From: Thozetella sp. PMI_491
Lineage: Eukaryota; Ascomycota; Sordariomycetes; Chaetosphaeriales; Chaetosphaeriaceae
NCBI GenBank assembly: GCA_021432635.1
Contig: MU270025.1
Coordinates: forward strand, 517,244-581,243
Reading direction: 5' to 3'
DNA: 64,000 bases
The translations under genes and the position numbers were made by a program. This document shows positions 17,898-28,748 of this stretch, piece by piece (position 1 is the stretch's first letter; each line of letters opens with the position of its first letter). Under the pieces are notes generated by a model, which ran no database searches, had not been told where the DNA came from, and saw nothing but the letters and a program-made list of their open reading frames with translations.

Positions 17898-19346
17898 CTA
17901 CAATCCAAATATCGCCCGTATCTGCTCAAAGAATCTTCCCAACATCCCTTTTCCCCCTCGTCTCGATTGCTCATCATCGTATGGGACGCGAGTTTTAGGC
18001 TGCTCCTTTAGTTCCACAAAGTCAAGTTTGACGCCGGCCGCTATCAGAGGCGCGATTTGTCGGTCTGTCGCGGATCGCCCAACATCCCACGGGAGCGGCC
18101 AACTAAATCGGAAACGTAGCCACGGCGTCAGCCAAGCCATGATTCGGAGATGGTACGCCGTGTTCTCCAGGTACTTCTCCGAGATACTAAATCTCTTGTC
18201 TTGATACCTCGAGAAAACCTCTCTGAGTATCTCGGTTGACGGGCTGGCATGCTTTCTGAGCGTCTCTCGCAAGTAGTTTGTAAGCACGGCGACGTCTTCT
18301 AAGCCCATGTTTGCGCTGTATGCCAGATTCGGGGTCTACGGGTCCGAAGTTAGGAGGTAGCTACCAGGGATAGAGTGCCAGACTCACCACTTTGTGGATG
18401 GCATCCCCGACTAGGACGGCTCGGTCAGAGTGCCACCGCGGCATAATACCTTCTTCAAGAAGCGCAAGTTTCTCACGCCACATACCCCTTCTTATATCCT
18501 TCAACGTGAAGCCTCCACCAACCTCGAAATCTTCAAACTCGGCAGCAAGAGCCTCGCGCTCAGCATCAGAGTACCGGATGCGCTCCGAAGTAGGCGCTGG
18601 GAGCACCCGATATAGCATCCAGAAGACCCGGCCGGGCTGGGTGATGATCTGAAACCACCAACCCACGTGGTTGATTTCAGTGACGTAGCCGGCATCCATG
18701 CCCTTCGGAAGCTCGCCGATGCCATAGATGGCTTGGAATGTAGATGTAAAGCTGGCTACTTGGGACCTTTGACTGACTAGCTCCCTCACTTTGCTATGCA
18801 CACCATCAGCGCCCACGACGATAGACCCTTCATCGACAGAGCCGTCCTCAAAGTGCACGCGCACGCAGTCGGTTGTCACCTCGAGTCTCTTTAGCGATTT
18901 GTCTGTCCGCACCCGGGCTTCTTGGTTCGGCAAGGTCTCGTACAGCAGTCGAATGAGCTGCCATCTCTCAAACAGCATCATATCGTAGCCGTGGCTTCCA
19001 ATTTTCAGAAATCCCATCAGGTGTCAGTACTTCTGGATACTCACTTTTCCCTGAGCCACTCAAAGTAAGGCTGCTCTCCGAAAGACTCGCCGTTCGGCCC
19101 CATGGCTCGGTGGGCTATCATCGGCGGTGCCAGCCTTCGAGCTGCATCTAGAATCCCGAATTGGTCGAGCAGGCGTACATTGTTCGGCTGGATGGCAAGG
19201 CCTGCTCCCTGAGGCTCGCCTATGTTGGCGTTCTTCTCGTATAGCGCGTATTCGATTCCCGCGAGCGACAGGGCGTGGCCGAGTGCTAGGCCAACCGGTC
19301 CACCGCCGACGATGATTACCTTAAATGGGCGTTCCATATGCTGCAT
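17898..19346 (-). CDS. FAD-dependent monooxygenase (448 aa)
   Basis: Exons 19346..19045, 18994..18388 and 18335..17898, with introns of 50 and 52 nt; all phases close. The protein starts MQHMERPFKVIIVGGGPVGL, an N-terminal Rossmann GxGxxG (residues 14-19), and continues with a YEKNANIGEPQGAG nucleotide-binding edge. The middle carries VVGADGVHSKVR (DG motif), and the splice into exon 3 rebuilds the flavin-binding VLVGDAIHKVTPNLAYSAN (GD motif). It closely follows the PaxM/zeaxanthin-epoxidase-like group used in fungal meroterpenoid and polyketide tailoring, ending in a basic tail without an obvious transmembrane helix. ATG at 19346 or the in-frame one at 19337 could be used. It is convergent with the O-methyltransferase (74 bp apart) and lies directly downstream of a decayed P450. 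Confidence 0.88.
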
Positions 19347-19477
19347 CTAGCAACTACCAGTCAACCGGCGGTGAACAGTACAACCCGTGATGAAGATGCA
19401 AGATCTCGAGCACCGAGTGACACAAACTCTTTGTGGCGGCCAAGATTGTCCCAATGCAGTTATGATTGGCTACCCCC

Positions 19478-20484
19478 CTAATGTGTGACAAAGACTTGGA
19501 GTAATGGACGACGCATAGAACCGGCCTTCCATAAGGTTAGCCACATAAACCACGCTGTTCCGTCTACGGCTGCCTTAGTTTCTCTCATCCTGTCAACAAA
19601 TAGATCCACTCTCCCCTTGACACGAGGTTCGTGGCTTCCAATAGCTGCAAATACGGTCATAGTCAACCTGCTGGTGAGCATACTCTTGGAAGACAAGAAG
19701 GTGGAAGGAGGGGCTCTACGTGGTCGTCGAGGGACAGTGTAAAATTCGAAGCTTGCCTTTGACCGCGAATCCTTTATACCAAGCCTTTCTGAGTGTCCTG
19801 TGGACCTTGGTGTGTCTGACGAGATGGACCGAGGTCTTCATATTGTTGACGTCTTTATGAAGGAACCATGTCAAGTATCGACGCTCGGAGTTATGACCGA
19901 AGAACAACAGCGGTGCGGATTTGCGAACTACACACAACTGGTGAGGGCCCATACATGCCTGTCAGTTCTGGACAGTATCGGGGTGTAGCAGTCGCTCGTA
20001 AAACAATCGGTGCGTACAAAGCCACCGTACTGTAGATGCATCCGCTCCAACTCCTCATGTTATTTGCCTTCCTTGGTCGTCTGGGTGAGGGCATAGAAAG
20101 AAGCTGTGCTGGCACCGAAGGATCCTGGGAAGCCACAAAGTAGGTGCAGGAAGGCGCGGTAAATGATAATGCTAGCGAATAGCCCCGTGTTGAAGCTGGC
20201 AGCAGCCAAACCCGTTCGGACCACGGCATGGAAGGCGTTATATCCTACGGCGTGGTAGGAGCATCCCGGAGCAGCCACTACCAGAGATAGAAGAGACAGC
20301 AAAGCAAGGGCAAACTGTTCGACTTCAACACGACTAAGCAGGAGAATGTTCAATGTGGAGAAATTGAAGTATCTTCTAGGTCGGCGTGAAGAGCACAAGA
20401 AGTCGGAGAAGAGCAAGGCGAAGCTGACCAAGTCGATGCCTTTGCTATTAGAGTTTGAAGACACTGCAGGGCACCGGTCGCCAT
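19478..20484 (-). pseudogene. Truncated cytochrome P450 pseudogene
   Basis: Remnant of the N-terminal half of a fungal P450. The frame ending at 20060 carries a hydrophobic anchor and IYRAFLHLLCGFPGSFGA, matching the YRLFFHPLxxFPGPFGA hinge. The TAA at 20060..20062 is followed, still in frame, by HEELERMHLQYGGFVRT (the WHEELxxLHxxYGxxVR block), so a premature stop interrupts the gene. The next block, TKVHRTLRKAWYKGFAVK, is in another frame (helix C region). An apparent GC-AG intron (19756..19645) then leads into SHEPRVKGRVDLFVDRM. Everything after this is gone: no I-helix, ExxR or heme-cysteine region exists before the FAD monooxygenase begins at 19346. No in-frame ATG is present at the 5' end either. 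Confidence 0.75.
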
Positions 20485-21287
20485 GATTTCCATTGCGCCG
20501 ATCAGCGACTATGACGATCCGGCTAGAGGGGAGCTGCCTTGCAGCTCATCTCCTGCATCAGCGGACATGGTAGGTTGCAGACTAGATACACCAGGCTTGG
20601 CTGTTGTCCAAGGATGAGCATTGTGACTCCCGATAGACCTTCTCTGCTAATACAACGCGGTGGGTCGCCGCAAGCGTTCTGCAAGTAACCTATCGATGAG
20701 TAACCTGTTGATGAAGCTGTCCAAGTGATGTGACTAGTATACGGTCTGCCACGACTGTCGACTTGGAACATACCAGTGGGACCTTCGGTCTATTCAGCAA
20801 ACTGCATCATATTTATAATCTAGTACACCGTGCAGTACCAAAAGTCCCACGGACACGTTGACTATTCAGTCTCTCGGACGGACTAGGCATGGGAGAGAGT
20901 GAAGGTCAGGCTCGGGATGCGAGCTGCACCTGTTAACTCGCTCACCGCACTAAAGTTGCTTGCAGCAATGTGTGAGCCCGTCTACTAAGCACCAGGACGC
21001 TGTATGCAAGGTTGGAACAAATACACATGAATATTATCCCTAGGTATTCTAAAGGCCCTGTCGCATCCCCTTGTGCGCAGAGCGTGCGGTAAGCACATCG
21101 TAAAGCTCATTCGTGGACGCCGATTAGTGTATCACCATGGTAGCCGGAACAGATCATCAATCCGGCCCATTACAAGGTAAATAATACAAGCAGCCGCCAA
21201 GGCAGGATCGTCCCAACGTCCTAGGCTGCAGCTCCCTTTTTTCTCTTTTGTCATTTCGCCTGTCTACCCTTTAAGTGCCGGTCGTGA
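20485..21287. other. Intergenic
   Basis: No gene recognised between the P450 remnant and the glycosyltransferase-like gene. Possible 3' flank of the latter lies near 21,190-21,287. Confidence 0.45.
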
Positions 21288-22957
21288 CTACCTCTCGGAG
21301 GGCTTTTGCGACTTCGAGTAGGCCGTCGAGCAGATGTTTTCCTCGGCGTAACCCTTGTACCGGCTCAGCGCGTCGGTCCACGCCACACCGCGTCCCTCGT
21401 GGGTGTTGTACTGCGGGTTGAAGGCAAAGTGCACAGCTACTCCGGTGCCGTCCACCACGACGTGCCGGCCGAGCTCCTTAGGTCGCTTGGTGGTCAGGAA
21501 ATCCTCGTCGTCTCGCTGGGGGAAGGGGAACACGTCCATGACGTCCTTGCCGCGGAGAGCGAAGAAGTTGATCGAGAGGCGCTGGTAAGCATAGTCCCAG
21601 ATGTCGAAGTGGTACCTGGACACCTCGTTGCGCTCGAGATGGGTCAGGAACGAGTAGTGCGTCTGGGCCGCAGCGCCCCAGTTGTGCAGGGAAGGGCCGA
21701 ACGCATCGTAGGTCAGGGTCGAAGCGGGGCTCATGGTGATGTCGTAGGGTGTGTCGCCAGGCTTGGCGCGGATGGGGAGCCAGCGGTGGCCCTGAAACGG
21801 AGCCGGCTTGTCGCCGTTCTTGAAGCCATCCGGGCCCTCCGGCGGGCCCTCGTACGAGGGAATCGTCGAGGGTTTCCACGAGGTCGAGACTTGGCCCTTG
21901 GGCTTCTCGAGTTCCTGTAGGATGCGGTCAGCTCGCTGTGATACGACAGCTGGGGTGAGGCTCAGCTTACCGGCCAGAAGGGCTCGTAGAGTCCCATGCT
22001 ATAGTGCACCCATGACAGCGCCGGGTTATTGACGACGTTGGCGGACACGGCGAATAACTGCGGGTTCTCCTGCAGCCTCTTGACCAGTGCGGGGATGGTA
22101 GAATCCTCGATGTACACCTAAGTTGGCCCGTTAGCATCGCTCAGCTTGGCCACGTCCCCATCCGGTCCTCTCTCTACAGTAGAACTCACCACATCGTCGT
22201 CGATCTTGATGTAAATGGCATCCGCATTGGTCACGGGCTCCCAACTTCCGTTCCACCACTCCTGCTCGCCGCTCGGGACGTGCTTCTTGTACGATTTGCT
22301 GGTCGGGAGCAGATCCTCGAGGTACTGTAGATCGTGCTGGTTATCCGTCTTGACGGCGAAGATGACTTCGTCTAGGAGACCGCCGTTTTCCCTGAGGTTC
22401 CTCTGTAGGCATGGTTAGATCGGCTGCTCATCCATTCGGACGCCTGCGAGACACGGGACAGACGGGACTCGGGCCCGAGGGTCCGTGGCCCACCGCGGTG
22501 GAGACCAAGGCATGAGACGAACCTTCAAGTAGCAGTCCAGCACCTCGACCAATTCCTTGCGCCCGTAAAACACCAACGCGATCACTCGCTGGTCCTTGTT
22601 GTCGGAAGGCGCCGCAGCGGCGCCCGTCGAAGCCGGGGGCTTGCCGTCCTTGTCGGTCGGTGTAACCCAGCTTGCCGGCGGGGATGCCTCATCCCCGAGC
22701 TCGCTGGGCGGCGGAGGCGGAGGGGGAGGGGGAGGCGGCGGCCGTGAGCCTTGGTTGTTGGAACCATAAAATGGTGCGCGGACGAGCTGCAGCACGTCAT
22801 GCATCGTGCCTGTGACATAGATGGTCCAGAGGGTGAGGACGAAGGCGAGGACGAAGAAGCAGGTGAGCATGAAGCGAGGGTTGAGGCGGTAGGTCAGGGA
22901 GGACAGTAGGGAGCCTCGGGTCGGCGAGCCGCCTTCTGTGAAGCGTCGGAAAGCCAT
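21288..22957 (-). CDS. Putative type II membrane glycosyltransferase-like protein (473 aa)
   Basis: Exons 22957..22523, 22402..22190, 22117..21971 and 21914..21288 (introns 120, 72 and 56 nt; phase 0 each). The N-terminus is short and cytosolic, followed by one transmembrane anchor (about residues 29-49, FMLTCFFVLAFVLTLWTIYV), then a Pro-rich stem with a run of about 12 prolines. The luminal domain has VIALVFYGRKELVEVLDCYL, DEVIFAVKTDN, and IYIKIDDDVVYIED (Asp213-215). The last is a DxD-like metal/nucleotide-sugar motif set in the usual strand-D-D-D context of GT-A enzymes. GLYEPFWP and a long C-terminal region follow. This is a conserved but uncharacterised fungal family as far as I recognise; Golgi location and transferase activity are inferred. 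Confidence 0.78.
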
Positions 22958-24223
22958 GGCGAATTGTCGACGAGGGTCTAGAGGGGAAGAGGTCTAACAG
23001 CTTCGCGTGCTGCAGCGGTGGCGAGTCGCCGATGGTGCCAAAAAAAAAACGATGGGAAGGCGAGCCGTCCGGGAGGCCCAAAGGAGCGTGACGAACAAAT
23101 CGCGGCTACTTAGGGGGTCTTCGGAGCGTCACCGGGCAAGACTGCGCAAAAAAGTTGCGGCGTTTCCTTCTCTTTTCTTACGAACGACCGAAAGGGGCGC
23201 GCGGTTGGGCCTAGTCGCTGCCGGGTATCATAACATGTTGATGCGTGAGGCGCCGGTGAAGAGAAAGTGGTCGTCGGCAGTGGCCCCAAATTCGATTGCC
23301 CGGGGCGGGATGACGGCGAAAGGGGCACAAGGTCCGTCAATCGATCGGATCGCGCTAGGTGTGACTGGCCTGGCGGGCAGCTACGTCGCCGGTGTCGTGA
23401 AGAAGAGGGTTGGGGAACAAGAAAAGGAAAAGAAAAGAAACGTCGACCAGGTGGACGGCGGCGACGACGAAGGCGAGCGGAGAGACGACCGGTGAAAAAA
23501 AAGGGAGAGAGCCGTGGGGGGGCGGAAGGGAGCCAAATGACAAAATGCGAGGCAATCCGCACTAATAAAGCACCCCAAATTCCCATTAGAGTGCAAAGGC
23601 GAGACGGCCCAGCAGCGCCGCTTCGCCAAGCCTTTTAGGACCTGGACGCCTCCCTGAAGCCAACACAGCGCGCCGCTGGACGAAGCACCTCAGGCATTCA
23701 CGATAGGTTCGCGCTTAAATCTTACTGGCCCTCCGCTGGTCCTCCACTGGCCGTCAGATACGTACCCCAGCCGGAGCCAGTCTGTCGTGCAGGGAATCGG
23801 GAAGGGATGGCTTCAATTGGTTGTCTGCAGCGGCCGTAGTCCCAGAAACTGGGTCTCCTTTTTTTTCTAGCCCTCAATCTCCTAGGCTCGTCAATGCTAA
23901 CGGTACTTTCAGGCCTTTTTGTCTATTCTGCCCCACACGTCTTCGTCGGGGCGGGGGGCTCGAGCAAGACTCCAGATGGCATTATTAGCATTATTAGGAG
24001 TCTATCTCGTCCCGGGAAAAGTCACTGCGATGGGCCGTTCTCGGCTGGCATGTATCGCATTCCAGACCGCCCGCCGCCCCCTCATTGTCTGGCGATAAGA
24101 ACGGCCTCGAGGCGATAATAGGCTTTCAGTACAGCAGCAGATGACAGATGTCCCTCCAAGCCACCCGAAAGCCTCATGATGCTAAGATCTCCCGCCCCGC
24201 TATTGGCTGTCCCCCCCCCAAAG

Positions 24224-24260
24224 GTAAATGGCCAGGTGTACGTAGTACCTGACCATTTAC
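24224..24260. repeat. Inverted repeat (14-bp arms, 9-nt loop)
   Basis: Left arm gtaaatggccaggt (24224..24237) and right arm acctgaccatttac (24247..24260) are reverse complements with one mismatch, around the loop gtacgtagt. The loop/arm sequence tacgtagtac recurs directly at 24259..24268, so a direct repeat overlaps the inverted repeat. Confidence 0.7.
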
Positions 24261-24807
24261 GTAGTACATTTCGATCCTCCGAGAGAGACCCGACTTAACC
24301 AGCGCCCTTTTTAGGTCTTTAGGGGGGACGTGCCGGAAGAAAACGCCCTAGAGATCTCCACTCGCTTCCCCCTGCCACCTGCGATGGCCAAGGTCTGCGA
24401 AATTTCGCGAGCTCTGCGCCCCCGGTTCGGCCAGGACGAGGGAAATATTGGACACGGGATGCGAGCGAGCGACTATTCTCCTTCGCTCGATACCCGGCGA
24501 CGAGCCTCTGAAAGAAGTTGTCTAGCATAACAGCGTTTGCTTCCATGCTCGCTGCCGCCCGTATTCTGCACAGGCAGAAGCATACTAGCCTTTTAAGCGC
24601 CCCCCGCCTGTGCATGACAAGGATGCGATCAACACGATAGACTGCCGCACTTGGGGGAGGTTAAAAAGGGCCCGCCCGCCTGGTGACCTAACAACTGATG
24701 AGCCACCCGAAGGATCGACCGTGCTGCCTGCAAACGCAGACACGCCAATTAAAGGGTTCTCGTTGTCTCGGATCGCCCGCCGCCCGCCCGTGCATAGGAG
24801 AGAGGGC

Positions 24808-24824
24808 GAGAGAGAGAGAGAGAG
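24808..24824. repeat. (GA)n microsatellite
   Basis: Seventeen bases of uninterrupted GA dinucleotides, preceded by a related imperfect gagagagggc stretch. Confidence 0.9.
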
Positions 24825-26413
24825 GAAGCAAGAGGAGCTAACTTTGCCTCCCATGCCTCCCTCGAAGGCCTGGCTTGGTTTGGCCCTGTCTGTGGCGTCT
24901 TGACGATCGATCGTCCCCGCCGCGAACCTTAGGCACGCTTAAATTCTAGCCCTCAGTCACTGCCGTGTTGGCTCCCGCATTAGGGGGGTTGGGGCTGAGT
25001 CGGGCAGACACCTTACTTAACCTCTGCATAGCACCACAAGCGCGTGCGGGACTAGTGCCGATGGACTTGTGTCTCGTATCTCGGCGGGGTCGCCCATGTC
25101 GTCCGTTCCTCGTAAATCGCGTGCTGCCCATTGCTCGCACGAGACCAAGGAAAAAGGGGAGAGTTAGATACCAAAGTTAGACAGTGACGAAACTCCAACG
25201 CTCCCAGCGCCCTTCGCCCCCCTTTTTTTTTCCTCCCCCGCGAGAGGAGGGGGATGCGCTCTGGTCAGCTCAGCAGGATCGCATGTCTGAAACCACGCCC
25301 ACGAAGTTTCCAGGGCAGCCCGCACTGAGGAGCGAGAAAAGTGCCCTCAATTAGAACCGGGGGGTGGTCACACAGGAGGAGGCTGACGGGCGCCCCTGCG
25401 CAAACACCGTCTGTCTGACGCATGAACTGGTAGACGGACGGCAAATGGCCGTTCTTCTCTGGCTCGCTCATCCCGTTGTTGGTTTGGTGGTGAGAAAGTC
25501 CCCGGCCCCTCCAATCATGGCCGCTCAATCTACCATTCGCGCCGCCCCGCCCGTCATTTTCCTTCCGGTTGGTGCCAAATGTGGTGTGGTGTGGTGTGGT
25601 GCAGTCATGTACGGGACAGTACCTTAAATCGTGCAGCCAGGCGCAGGCTCGCCCACGTAGAATATGTCGGCATTGGTAGCCGAGACGAAACCGCTACTCG
25701 TTTTCCAAACTTGGAGTATCGCAAGCAAGGGATCCCAGGCGGGGAAGAACAGTAGCGATCAACGATTGCATAGCATCCCTCCACACAGCATCCTAGCCAA
25801 GCTGTTCACCGCCATCGGCTCACAAATGCAAATCAACGAAGTGTTTCGACGATGATTCCTTGTAGCACTTTCTTCTACTAAGTGGCCAAATACTCGGGGC
25901 CAGTTCATCCAAGGAATGCCTACTAGCACTTCGCTTAGGCGGCCCAGTTACCTTCCCGTCACACCGATACTTCCCTGGTTTTATTTCTTTAACTAGTGAC
26001 GTAGATCTGAGGATAAATGAATCGAGTGCAAACGCCTCAAGGCGAAAGTCTCGATGGTGCTGTCAACGTGTACCCTCTTTCTAGAGAGGCGCTGAGGAAC
26101 GCCAACGTTACGTCTCTCATCAATAGCCACTTAGGCATGTATTCGCTGCTTTGTAGGGTGGGTAGATATGCTCTGTAGACATACAAGCTATCTATATACT
26201 AAGTAAAGCACTACTAAGCGAAAGCGCTAGGGGGTGCCACACTTTCCTGCCACCCCATGCCTGTTCCCTGATCTTTACACCCAAGGTCATGATTCCACCA
26301 TGGTCTACACTGTGTCAAATGCGTGGGTATAGATATGTACGCACGCGTAAAGGCAATCGTTCGCACGGAGTCCGTGGTCCCTGCCAACGGCTGCCCGGCT
26401 TCGTCTTCGTGGT

Positions 26414-28748
26414 CTACTGAACCTTCAGATATCCCGCCATGTTGGCTTGCTCTTCGGGATGCACCACTCGCGTCGCTAGTGGCAGGCTCGCCGACGATGT
26501 AAGCGCCTCGGCCTCGTCGGAAACGCCTATTTCGGCCGCCTGTGCGGCCTTTGCGAGGTTGATGACCGGCAGCTCCGACATGTGTACCTTGGCCTGACCG
26601 TAGGGCACGAGTGTGTAGGTCGCCTTCTTGCCGGTGCAGGTCACGTTCTTTGGTGGCACATCTGGCGTGGCACCGAAACGTAGGGTCCAGTTGAGGGCGC
26701 AGCCGTCGACCGAGATGTGTCCGGCATCAAGGCCGGGGACGAACGGAACGACGGGCGAAGACGCAGGGGCGTGGTATTTGAGCGTTGAGGGATCGATCGC
26801 GATCGCCCACTCACCCTCTCCATAAAAGTAGTAGTCTCTGGCCTGGCTGAAGGGCACATCTGGGATCGGGGGCCCGCCGGCATCGTAGAAGTGGTGCGGC
26901 AGCGAGCTGATGTTTGCCACGGGGGAAGGGTCTAGCGCATACAGGACACTCCCCACATAGACTGATACGGCGCCATTCTCGCGGGCCTCGGTGCGCACGT
27001 CGGCCCCCAGCTTATAGGTGACAGTGCTCTTACCACTTGGAAGCCCGACCTGTACGAGTCCCCCTGCGCTGTCCTGCTGGAAGCTTTCCTCCTTCGATCC
27101 GATAATGGTGTGGACTTCGACGAACGTCGCCCACCCTGGCACACGGAGGCGGAGCGAGAAATTGGCGTCCGCACTGACACTATATGTGAAGGTATTCACG
27201 AACGGGTAGTCGGTGGCGCACTCGATTGTCACGTTGCCGACCTTCAAGCTCGCAGTGACGGTCGACGGTGAGAGGAGAGCGTGTATGAGCGTTTTGTCGT
27301 CTACAACGGCCCAGCTGTTGGACAGGAACTTGGGGAAACCCTGTGGGTGGTTCACGGTGCAGCATGGGTACATCGGCTCCATGCCAAACGTTGTCGCTAC
27401 CCCCCAGGCCGAGGTGGTGAATACCTGGGGGTAGGAGCTGGCGACTGCAGAATTGTTGGTCCACGGGCCGTTCGGCTGGTCCATGTACTGGTGTCCCCAA
27501 TGATCCGTCGTCAGCATCACGGGCAGGGCGTTGAAGATGGCGCGCTCGGCCCTGTCAGCGTACTGGTTGACGCCCAGGCTAAGGTAGAGATACTCGAGCG
27601 AATATGCCGTCTCCACGGCGGTGCAGAGTTCGCTACCGGAGTACGAGGCGAGATCGCGCATGATCTCGTCGGCGAGCACGGTCCCGGAGGGCGCACCGTG
27701 GTACTGAAACGTCCATTCGACGGCGTTGTTAGTAGTTTGCAACAAGCTGCTGTTGTGCGTAAAGCGGTAGATAACGGCGAGGGACTTGAGGCCTGCGGCA
27801 AGTCAGCACCCTTCCTACTCGTCCATTACCTGGGACAATGCCTACCCTGGCCGACATTGACGCCGTGCAAGAAGGCGAACAAGGGGTTCCCCGTGGTCGG
27901 ATCGGTGATCACCTTCTGATACGTGCCTTCGGCATACCACGAGTCCCAGCGGAACAGCGTCTGGTTGAACAGCATGTTCATGTTGTCCCACAGCAGCGCG
28001 TCGCTCTTTGGGTCCGGGTGATGCTCGAGGAGCCACTGGATGGAGATAATCAAGTCGTGGTAGCGGACCTGGCCCCATGAGCAATCTATGCCGGTCCCAC
28101 AGTCCGTGAAGCCCTTGCCGCCGTCGCTGAGCATCGAGTGGGTTATATTTAAGAAGGAGCGCATGCTAGCCACGATGCGCCCCTCGTAGGCGGGATCAGC
28201 CTCGGCCAGCTGAGTGAGAGCGAGCAACAGAGGCGAGCGCGCCCAGAGGTTTCTAGCATCGCCGACCTCGGGACCGAGCCACCCGTCGGAGGCCTGAAAG
28301 CCCAGGATCGTGTCAACGACTGTCTGAACCTGCTGCTTGAGGCGGGTGTCGTTGAGCCCGTACGCGAGGGGCACTAGCCCGTTCAGCCAGTATGGCAGCG
28401 CCTCGTTCAGCGAGCTGTAGTCGTTGCCTGCATTGGAGCCGGGCGTGTGGAGCCAGCGTGAATCGGCGACGAAGGGATAGAAGTCCGCCTCGTGCCCCGC
28501 CAGTCCTGCGGCCGACTTTTGCATTTCCGCCAAGAGCCAGCCCCCAGGCTGGACCGAGCCGAGCGGTAGAGGTGTGAAGCTCCATGGAATCACTAGGCGG
28601 CGTGAGAATTGGGCTGATAGACGAGCCGGCGGCGGCCGGGAAAATACCACTTACAAGTCTGTCCAGAGCCTTGGGCGAGGATAGGGACAACAGCCGCTGA
28701 CCAGAGCGCGGAACGAAGCCAGCGCGCCGGCCAGCTTGGGGTGGTCAT
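26414..28748 (-). CDS. Secreted GH127-type beta-L-arabinofuranosidase (739 aa)
   Basis: Exons 28748..28655, 28592..27846 and 27792..26414 (introns 62 and 53 nt; phases close). The ATG at 28748 gives MTTPSWPARWLRSALWSAAV, a signal peptide ending near residues 25-26. The body is the DUF1680/GH127 alpha/alpha-barrel: GGWLLAEMQKSAAGL, ASDGWLGPE, WGQVRYHDLIISIQWLLEHH, then SGSELCTAVE and PMYPCCTVNHPQGFPKF. Glu335-Leu-Cys337 and Cys424-Cys425 reproduce the Glu/Cys/Cys/Cys zinc site of bifidobacterial HypBA1, in which one of the paired cysteines is the nucleophile. A C-terminal beta-rich domain follows. The likely role is release of beta-L-arabinofuranose from plant glycoproteins or oligosaccharides outside the cell. 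The family call is secure; substrate is inferred. Confidence 0.9.

Larger units (their letters stand above)
22958..26413. other. Long intergenic region (3.5 kb)
   Basis: No gene supported. It contains the promoter side of the glycosyltransferase-like gene, poly-pyrimidine tracts, a (GA)n microsatellite at 24808..24824 and a hairpin-forming inverted repeat at 24224..24260. Open frames are GC-driven, overlap on both strands and lack domains. Confidence 0.5.
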
